Both the position numbers and the translations under genes were made by a program. Shown in pieces: positions 57,530-64,000 of a stretch of 64,000 nt of DNA. Within the stretch, counting starts at the first letter, position 1; each line of letters starts with the position of its first letter. The notes beneath the pieces are model-generated. The model saw nothing but the letters and a program-made list of their open reading frames with translations, had not been told where the DNA came from and searched no databases. This DNA comes from Citrus sinensis (Eukaryota > Streptophyta > Magnoliopsida > Sapindales > Rutaceae). The DNA lies in NCBI RefSeq assembly GCF_022201045.2, contig NC_068558.1, positions 35,111,501 through 35,175,500 of the forward strand, given 5' to 3'.

Positions 57530-58723
57530 TGATGGTTGTCGAAGCCAACAAAAATAAATTCCTACTCTAAATAAATTGTGTATAGTGATTGAGCAGGGTC
57601 GTGTCCACAGAGATCGATAATTATTTAAATCCTTTTAAAATGTAAAACATAAAATGGGGGAATTGTTGACAATAATAAAAATCAAATTAAAATAATAAGA
57701 ATGCAAATTAAAGTTGTAATTCAAATTGGAGAAAGCTCTAGTTGAAGGAATTAACTCAGCTTGATTCGACTACTGATCATTGATTCAAATATAGATTATT
57801 ATTACTTATGAATAGACCGGTTATAGCTATTGAGACCCTCTAATAGCCAATCTCTCCTTAACTAGTCGATAACCAAGGTACGACCGTTGGATATTTCCCT
57901 AATCAATAGACAACCCTAGATACGATCATAGGATTTAATCAATTGACAGCTTGAAAAACCAGAGAGACCCAAATCCTAATCAACACATATGATGATTCAT
58001 TTAAATTAGATTGTTTATTCTCATAACACAACTCACTGCTATGTTATTTGTCACAAACATTAAAATCTTCATACGATGAATCCTTTAATTGACAATAGAT
58101 TAAGTTGATAATTAAATAGTGGCCAATTACCTAATTAACAAACATAATCATGAAACTAATTCAGAGAATAAACAAATACCCAAAAAGTAATAAAATAATT
58201 AAAACATAAGAAAGATCTCACAGTAGTGATGAATCAAAGCTTCATTATCCTTCAACCAGAAAAATAAGTTTAGTTCTTCATTGAGAGAAAAGAAAAATTA
58301 GATCTAGGGTTTCTTTCTTTTCCTCCAATCCAAATCCCCCTTTTTTTCACAATAGATTCCTCCCTTAAATACTCTCTCTCTCTTCTCTTTTAGAGTTCTA
58401 TTTAAAATAAAATACTAATATCTAAAATATTAAATTCGTAATTACAAAAATAATCAAAAATATAAAATACGTTAAACTAAAAATTGCAGGTCCGCAGTTG
58501 ACAGCACGCGCCCACGCCTTATCAACAAAGTTCTTCTGCCGCTCATAATTTCTCCAAGAGAACAATCATCCTTAAACATCATCTTATAGATCAATTTTAT
58601 CACTAATCAATAGAATTGCACCTACAAAAGTAAAACACAAGTAAATCACTATTATTAAGTGCAAAACATCAATGTTAAGGGAAGTAAACAATGCAAAACT
58701 AGTGCATAAATTGCACTCTAACA
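57530..58723 (-). repeat. LTR (3' LTR in element sense)
   Basis: 1194 bp, with about 20 differences by eye from its partner (roughly 98% identity). Most differences are transitions, for example C/T at 'tacgtt'/'tatgtt' and 'cacgcgcc'/'catgcgcc', suggesting methylation-driven decay and a geologically recent insertion. Confidence 0.93.
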
Positions 58724-60240
58724 AATTCTCCCACACCAAGATGATGCTTGTCCTTAAGCATATAACTCAAGACTAATCCCAAATCTCCACTCAATTCCAA
58801 TCTCAACTCATCCAAAAACAATTTTAAGCAAGCATACCTCAAGAAATTAAGTCGATCAACATTCGAGAGATGAGGATTTTAAAGCATAGAATTTCATAAG
58901 ATAGAATAAGAACATTCAACCACCAAGAAGATCCATTCAAAATTCAAGTGCAACAAGATTTAATAGCCCTCTCAATAACTTCACTCCATGCATTCAAAGT
59001 GTTTAGGGTATCATTTATGCACTCAAATCAAATCAAAGAATGCTATTACCATAAACTTGCTATTATATCACATCTCAATCCACAAAACATGAATAAAATG
59101 CAAAAATCTGAGGGTCTTAAAAAGGTTGTAATGGGGTTAAATAGGTTAAATGAAAAAGAAAGGTCTATGAAAGAAAAAGAGATCAAAATGAGAATAATGA
59201 ACTCATTGAATGAACTTATGATATCAAAATGCTTATTTCTACTCAAGTCACCAAGAATGTAAACATTTTTTTTTCGATTTTTTTTCTTTTTTTTTCCTTT
59301 TTTTTGTTTTTTTCTTTTTTTTGTTTTTTTTTTTGAATCAAACAAAAGAAATGAACCTTGCACAATTTAATTCAAGCATAATGCTTGTTGATCTAATTGA
59401 GAAACTTCAATACAAGGTAGAAAAAGCAACAAAATATATCCACACAATGAGTCCAAAAATCTCCTTAAATTGAGGCTCAAAAAGAAGAAAAATGGTTAAG
59501 TAGACGAAGAGAATTAGATGGGTAATGGTTAAGGCTCAAACAAAGGTAGCAAATAAAGGTCTTCGGGTAGAGAAAAAGGAAAATGCGAGAATAGAAAAAT
59601 GGTAAATGGTTTGCCTTTATCATTTTAATGCATAAAATCTCATAATGTGGCTTCAACATGCATAATAAAGCAAGTTCTAGAATAAACAAATTAGGATTGA
59701 TATTCACATTACAAAAATAATTAGAGCAAAGTGGTTGCTCATAGGCTCAAATCCTCACAAAGTTGGTAAATTTGCCATCAAATCATGTACACTCTTCAAA
59801 TGAATCAACCATCAATAGTGGTGTAGAATGAGAAGAATGTATGAGTGAGATATAAAAGGAAAGATAAAAAAGATAATAAGCGAGAAAGATGTATGTAGTA
59901 AAAAAAAATTGAAAGATAAAATGTGAGTGATGAAAGAATATGATAGAAAAAAAAATAGATGTGAATAATTTGAGATAGATGGGAAAAGAGTAGTGAGAGA
60001 GAAAGGAAAAGAAAATTAATAATATATGAAGCATACTAACTCAAAAATCATTTAAGGATGAGTAGAGTGAAAATAATAATTCCAGGCATCAATAATGCAA
60101 AAATCCCTCCCCCACACCAAGAACTTACATTGTCCCTAATGTAAGGTAATCAAAGCTCACATAAAAATTAAAGCGTAAGGATAAAAGATTAAAGGCAAAA
60201 AGAAACTTCCCTGAATTGTGGGCTTTGATCCACATAACGT
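58724..60240 (-). other. 3' internal region of the LTR element
   Basis: Non-coding as far as I can see. It contains A/G-rich and T-rich tracts (for example 59265-59335) and several 60-100-codon frames without similarity. 'ctcccacaccaag' occurs at 58727-58739 and, as 'tcccccacaccaag', at 60107-60120. No RT, integrase or protease motifs were seen on either strand. Confidence 0.6.
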
Positions 60241-61479
60241 CTATGGGCTTGGCGAAAATGGTGGGGTAAATCCCACACTCTCGAAGTATGCGGCCAAATT
60301 CTGCTCCATGTTCAGCTTGTGCTCCATTTTCTCTAACTGAATGCTCAAAGGTGGTGCGGATGTAGAAGGAATAGTTGGCGGGGCAGCAGTGTCGTCGTCT
60401 AACTCGTCATCAGAGGTAGCACCACTCCTAGCGTAAAGCTTCTCCAGAAGTTGAGTGGGTCCTGGTTCAGTAAACTGAAATCTCTTCTCCTTGAATTCGA
60501 CCACACCTGTTCTTTCAAACACAGACATATCCAAAAATTCCTTTTTGCAAGCAGGATGCAAAACATTATTGTTGGGATCAAGCACACATAGGTTTATAGC
60601 TAACAGAGTAATGTATAGACTAAGAAATAAAGTCCTATACCGTTTAAGCACACTTTGAAATTGTTCCGCTAACCAAAAACCTAAATTAGGCCTCACATCA
60701 TTTAACATGCACCAGATAAAATAAAATTCAGTTTTAGAGAAAACTCCTGAGTGATCTTTCTTGCCTAAAAAATTATATGCTAAGAATCGATACACACATT
60801 TCAAAACAGGATCACGTAAGAAAGAACTCTTTGATTTACTCGGGTCATAGGCATTGTGATCAACAGATAAATTACGCCAAAGACCATAAGGCTCAAAATT
60901 TTCGCTAAAGTCACAAGTTGTTCCTAAATATGCATCACTAGAAGAATAATCATCATCAATGAATCCTAAAGCTAGGTTAAAATCTGTGATAGAGTGTGAA
61001 AAATTTCGTCCCATTAACCTAAACTTGATGACATCCGGGGTATGCAAAGTAAAATCATTCGGCATATTAAATTGAAAAGTAGCATAAAACTCCCTAATCA
61101 ACTCAACATAACCCAAACAATCAACATCAACAAATTTACGCAACCCAATCTTATCTATCAAAGAATCAAAATTATCCTTAACATTTAATTTTTCAAGAGT
61201 CGGGTAATGAATATACTTAGCTGGAAGTATTTTGCGCGTGGAAATATCTTTGTACCTCTCTTTCTCTTGTTGACTCGCGAATGCGAGGCACCCTCCGAGA
61301 TTGGATTCCGCAAGTGGCAAAACACTCATGCCTTTTCCATGCTTCGATCTTTGTCTCACGGCTTGGCGTGAATATGAAATTGTGTTCCATGGAACCGTAG
61401 TGGGAGCGGCAATCTTAGATTTATTTGCGACGGGTGTCTTTTTAGATGACTTGGAAGTAGATGCTTTCCTCTTCGGCAT
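60241..61479 (-). CDS. Athila-type ORF1 ('putative plant transposon protein')
   Basis: An open frame of 412 codons from ATG 61479 (an in-frame GTG lies 21 bases upstream). It starts basic (MPKRKASTSKSSKK), a likely nuclear-targeting patch. The middle resembles the plant retrotransposon ORF1 family (Athila ORF-1 / putative plant transposon protein): RKILPAKYIHYPTLEKL, FVDVDCLGYVELIREFYATF, IKFRLMGRNFSHSITDFN, LKCVYRFLAYNFLGKKD. It ends in a Ser/Pro/acidic tail. Biochemical function is not known. No stop or frameshift is present, unlike every other transposon ORF here except LINE-1 ORF1. Confidence 0.8.
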   Translation of the reverse strand: MPKRKASTSKSSKKTPVANKSKIAAPTTVPWNTISYSRQAVRQRSKHGKGMSVLPLAESNLGGCLAFASQQEKERYKDISTRKILPAKYIHYPTLEKLNVKDNFDSLIDKIGLRKFVDVDCLGYVELIREFYATFQFNMPNDFTLHTPDVIKFRLMGRNFSHSITDFNLALGFIDDDYSSSDAYLGTTCDFSENFEPYGLWRNLSVDHNAYDPSKSKSSFLRDPVLKCVYRFLAYNFLGKKDHSGVFSKTEFYFIWCMLNDVRPNLGFWLAEQFQSVLKRYRTLFLSLYITLLAINLCVLDPNNNVLHPACKKEFLDMSVFERTGVVEFKEKRFQFTEPGPTQLLEKLYARSGATSDDELDDDTAAPPTIPSTSAPPLSIQLEKMEHKLNMEQNLAAYFESVGFTPPFSPSP

Positions 61480-61744
61480 TGTTACAATGATTGCACTCAC
61501 GGATTTCGATTTACCCGGCTGGAATACAAGGCGTAGGCTGGTTGCGTTGCGTTGCTGCTCGGCTGGAGCTTGCGTTGCGCGCTAGTGCTGCTGCTCTCGC
61601 ACGGTTGCTGCTGCTACGCGGGCTGCGGCTGCAGGTTGCTGCGGGTTAAAAAGATAATCAACAATGATTTTTTTTTTAATTAGGGATTTGTGAACAGTGA
61701 TTTTTGATTTTTGATTTTTGTTTTTTTTTGTTTTTTTTAAATAA

Positions 61745-61808
<64 letters not shown>

Positions 61809-62219
61809 AAGAAAAGAAGGAAGGAAAAAATAAATAAATAAAAGTTTTTTTTTTTTAGTGATGAATCACTTTGAGACACAAAGAATTTCAGAAGTACTTT
61901 TCTAATAAGCACGTGGGCACGCCTTAAAACCATTTTACTTTAAAAATCACAGAAGTACTTATTGGTTAAGACGTGGGCACGCCTTATCAAAAATTTTCTT
62001 TTGGCTATCACTTGTTCTTCTGAATCGCTAGATGATTCAACTAAATTAGGCACCGTATCTATTTCAGAAAGCAAAGGCGACAATGATCGTTGCTTAGCTC
62101 ACTTCGTCTGCTGTCTCAACTGGTGAGCTGTCTTCTCAATTTCAGGATCAAACACCTGTACGAGAAGAACGAACCATACACCAAGTAAAATGTAAAAAGG
62201 ATTAAATAAATGACACCAA
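61480..62219 (-). other. 5' internal leader of the LTR element
   Basis: A GC-rich segment (about 61540-61640, with repeated 'gctgctg' and 'gttgc') lies just upstream of ORF1 in sense, followed by a (TA)n run (61749-61803). A short motif 'acgtgggcacgcctta' occurs at 61911-61926 and 61970-61985, and a related 'gcgcccacgccttatc' in the LTRs. Near 62000-62160 there are weak coding-like frames, not recognised. Confidence 0.55.
61749..61803. repeat. (TA)n microsatellite
   Basis: About 55 bases of uninterrupted TA inside the LTR element leader. Confidence 0.95.
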
Positions 62220-62242
62220 TCCCCGGCAACGGCACCAAAATT
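62220..62242 (-). promoter_or_regulatory. Primer-binding-site region of the LTR element
   Basis: Read on the minus strand this is 'ttttggtgccgttgccgggg', immediately inside the 5' LTR. It differs by one base from the very common gypsy/Athila leader with 'ggcgccgttgccgggg'. It is the expected tRNA primer-binding position for minus-strand synthesis. Confidence 0.75.
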
Positions 62243-63435
62243 TGATGGTTGTCGAAGCCAACAAAAATAAATTCCTACTCTAAATAAATTGTATATAGTG
62301 ATTGAGCAGGGTCGTATCCACAGAGATCGGTAATTATTTAAATCCTTTTAAAATGTAAAACATAAAATGGGGGAATTGTTGACAATAATAAAAATCAAAT
62401 TAAAATAATAAGAATGCAAATTAAAGTTGTAATTCAAATTGGAAAAAGCTCTAGTTGAAGGAATTAACTCAGCTTGATTCGACTACTGATCATTGATTCA
62501 AATATAGATTATTATTACTTATGAATAGACCGGTTATAGCTATTGAGACCCTCTAATAGCCAATCTCTCCTTAACTAGTCGATAACCAAGGTACGACCGT
62601 TGGATATTTCCCTAATCAATAGACAACCCTAGATACGATCATAGGATTTAATCAATTGACAGCTTGAAAAACCAGAGAGACCCAAATCCTAATCAACACA
62701 TATGATGATTCATTTAAATTAGATTGTTTATTCTCATAACACAACTCACTGCTATGTTATTTGTCACAAACATTAAAATCTTCATACGATGAATCCTTTA
62801 ATTGACAATAGATTAAGTTGATAATTAAATAGTGGCCAATTACCTAATTAACAAACATAATCATGAAACTAATTCAGAGAATAAACAAATACCCAAAAAG
62901 TAATAAAACAATTAAAACATAAGAAAGATCTCACAGTAGTGATGAATCAAAACTTCATTATCCTTCAACCAGAAAAATAAGTTTAGTTCTTCATAGAGAG
63001 AAGAGAAAAATTAGATCTAGGGTTTATTTCTTTTCCTCCAATCCAAATCCCCATTTTTTTCACAATAGATTCCTCCCTTAAATACTCTCTCTCTCTTCTC
63101 TTTTAGAGTTCTATTTAAAATAAAATACTAATATCTAAAATATTAAATTTGTAATTACAAAAATAATCAAAAATATAAAATATGTTAAACTAAAAATTGC
63201 AGGTTCGCAGTTGACAGCATGCGCCCACGCCTTATCAACAAAGTTCTTCTGCTGCTCATAATTTCTCCAAGAGAACAATCATCCTTAACATCATCTTATA
63301 GCTCAATTTTATCACTAATCAATAGAATTGCACCTACAAAAGTAAAACACAAGTAAATCACTATTATTAAGTGCAAAACATCAATATTAAGGGAAGTAAA
63401 CAATGCAAAACTAGTGCATAAATTGCACTCTAACA
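62243..63435 (-). repeat. LTR (5' LTR in element sense)
   Basis: 1193 bp partner of 57530-58723. A poly(A)/promoter layout could not be fixed by eye; pyrimidine-rich 'ctctctctctcttctctttt' sits at 63084-63103. Confidence 0.93.
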
Positions 63436-63440
63436 CCTTC

Positions 63441-64000
63441 TCTCTCCTTTTCCTTTTACACTTCAAATGGCCTCTTGCTACTTTAATTATATTTCAACGA
63501 TAAGTACTTCTATTAACGAAGTTGAGATGTAATTAAAATTTTGTCCAAATTAATGACGAGCCTTAGAGTTTGATATTTCCAATCGGTATGATGATCAAAG
63601 CAAGATTTTTTTTTTAATCCAAAATAATGCAACTAGATTAGAATGTAATTCATAATTTATAAGGATCGTTAATTCTATTGGCTTTTGTAGCAAAACTATG
63701 GCGATAAGGAGATTTTTGAGCATTATCTCCCGAAGCTTTAGGCGAGAGATGGAATAATGGCTCTATATCAATGGTAGTTTCGAAATTGGGGCATGGAAGC
63801 AGTTGGTTTACAGAGGCCGTACAAACAGTTTATTTCTTATTTCTTTTCTTTTTCTTTTTTTTTTTTTGGGACAAAAACGTAGCTAGTCTTTTGTGGCCCT
63901 GCGAACTAAATTTTTCTATTTTGTGTTGTGTGTCTTCAACTAACATTCTTTTGTTGCGAATTGAGGCCTACATAGCATGATGTGTACGATTAGCTTGTGC
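63441..64000. other. Right flank of LTR element
   Basis: Bases 63441-63720 continue the paralogous block seen at 49440-49620. Beyond that I recognise no gene. A T-rich run sits at 63855-63868. Confidence 0.5.

Larger units (their letters stand above)
57530..63435 (-). mobile_element. Non-autonomous LTR retrotransposon with Athila-type ORF1 only
   Basis: Two direct repeats of about 1.19 kb (57530-58723 and 62243-63435), each TG...CA, bracket a 3.5 kb interior. The host site CCTTC is duplicated (57525-57529, 63436-63440). A PBS-like 'ttttggtgccgttgccgggg' on the minus strand lies against the right LTR, which fixes the orientation as minus and makes the right LTR the 5' one. LTRs read TGTTAGAGTGCAATTTATGC in sense, a gypsy/Athila style. 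The interior has one gene (ORF1) and no protease, reverse transcriptase, RNase H or integrase, so mobility would need proteins from a relative. Confidence 0.93.

Noticed and set aside
59265..59340. Polypurine tract or retroposon tail
   Set aside because: It is a long T/C tract in the interior of the LTR element, not adjacent to either LTR and without a duplicated target.

Overview
The window reads as nuclear DNA of a flowering plant, most likely Citrus or a close Rutaceae relative. The basis is AT-rich spacers, five-exon TIR-NBS-LRR (TNL) resistance genes of the type abundant in citrus, and plant-type L1 LINEs, tRNA-derived SINEs, MULE, hAT and gypsy/Athila-type elements. The species call is inference from protein style, not from a database search. 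I saw no tRNA or rRNA gene, CRISPR array or bacterial-style operon.

Layout. 1-7.3 kb: the edge of a lost TNL copy (3' flank relic), then TNL-1 (2024-6176, five exons, 1218 aa, open throughout) and a small TIR relic. 7.6-10.7 kb: a MITE and a 2.4 kb solo LTR, both with target-site duplications (TSDs). 11.4-17.2 kb: a decayed Mutator-like transposase gene fused in the middle of its coding sequence to a decayed TNL, the joint falling in the P-loop. 18-24.1 kb: a MITE, a hAT relic and TNL-2 (19940-24135, five exons, about 1243 aa, open). 25.9-28.7 kb, minus strand: a STA1/PRP6-type splicing-factor gene with two single-base frameshifts and no visible N-terminal ubiquitin-like part. 28.9-30.3 kb: a SINE whose B box is split by a hAT-like element. 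30.5-32.8 kb: a TNL relic keeping promoter-like and 3' parts only. 34.2-40.1 kb: a full-length L1 LINE (minus). 42.8-43.5 kb: an intact TIR exon with TATA box and a triple W-box, but no NB-ARC exon of its own. 43.8-46.5 kb: a hAT element and a long-armed foldback element. 46.65-49.05 kb: a second copy of the MULE-TNL chimera, carrying its own SINE insertion. 49.7 kb: a receptor-kinase LRR fragment. 50.1-56.0 kb: a second L1 LINE (plus). 57.5-63.4 kb: a young non-autonomous LTR retrotransposon whose only gene is an open Athila-type ORF1.

Reading as a whole: this is an NLR cluster expanding and decaying through duplication and transposons. TNL-1, TNL-2 and the lone TIR exon are the plausible immune genes. 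TNL proteins sense pathogen effectors through NB-ARC/LRR and signal through the NADase activity of the TIR. The other TNL pieces are relics, and most remaining sequence is mobile DNA, much of it datable from TSDs, nested insertions and LTR divergence. The most unusual objects are the duplicated MULE::NB-ARC joint, the ORF1-only LTR element, and the lone TIR exon behind a W-box cluster.
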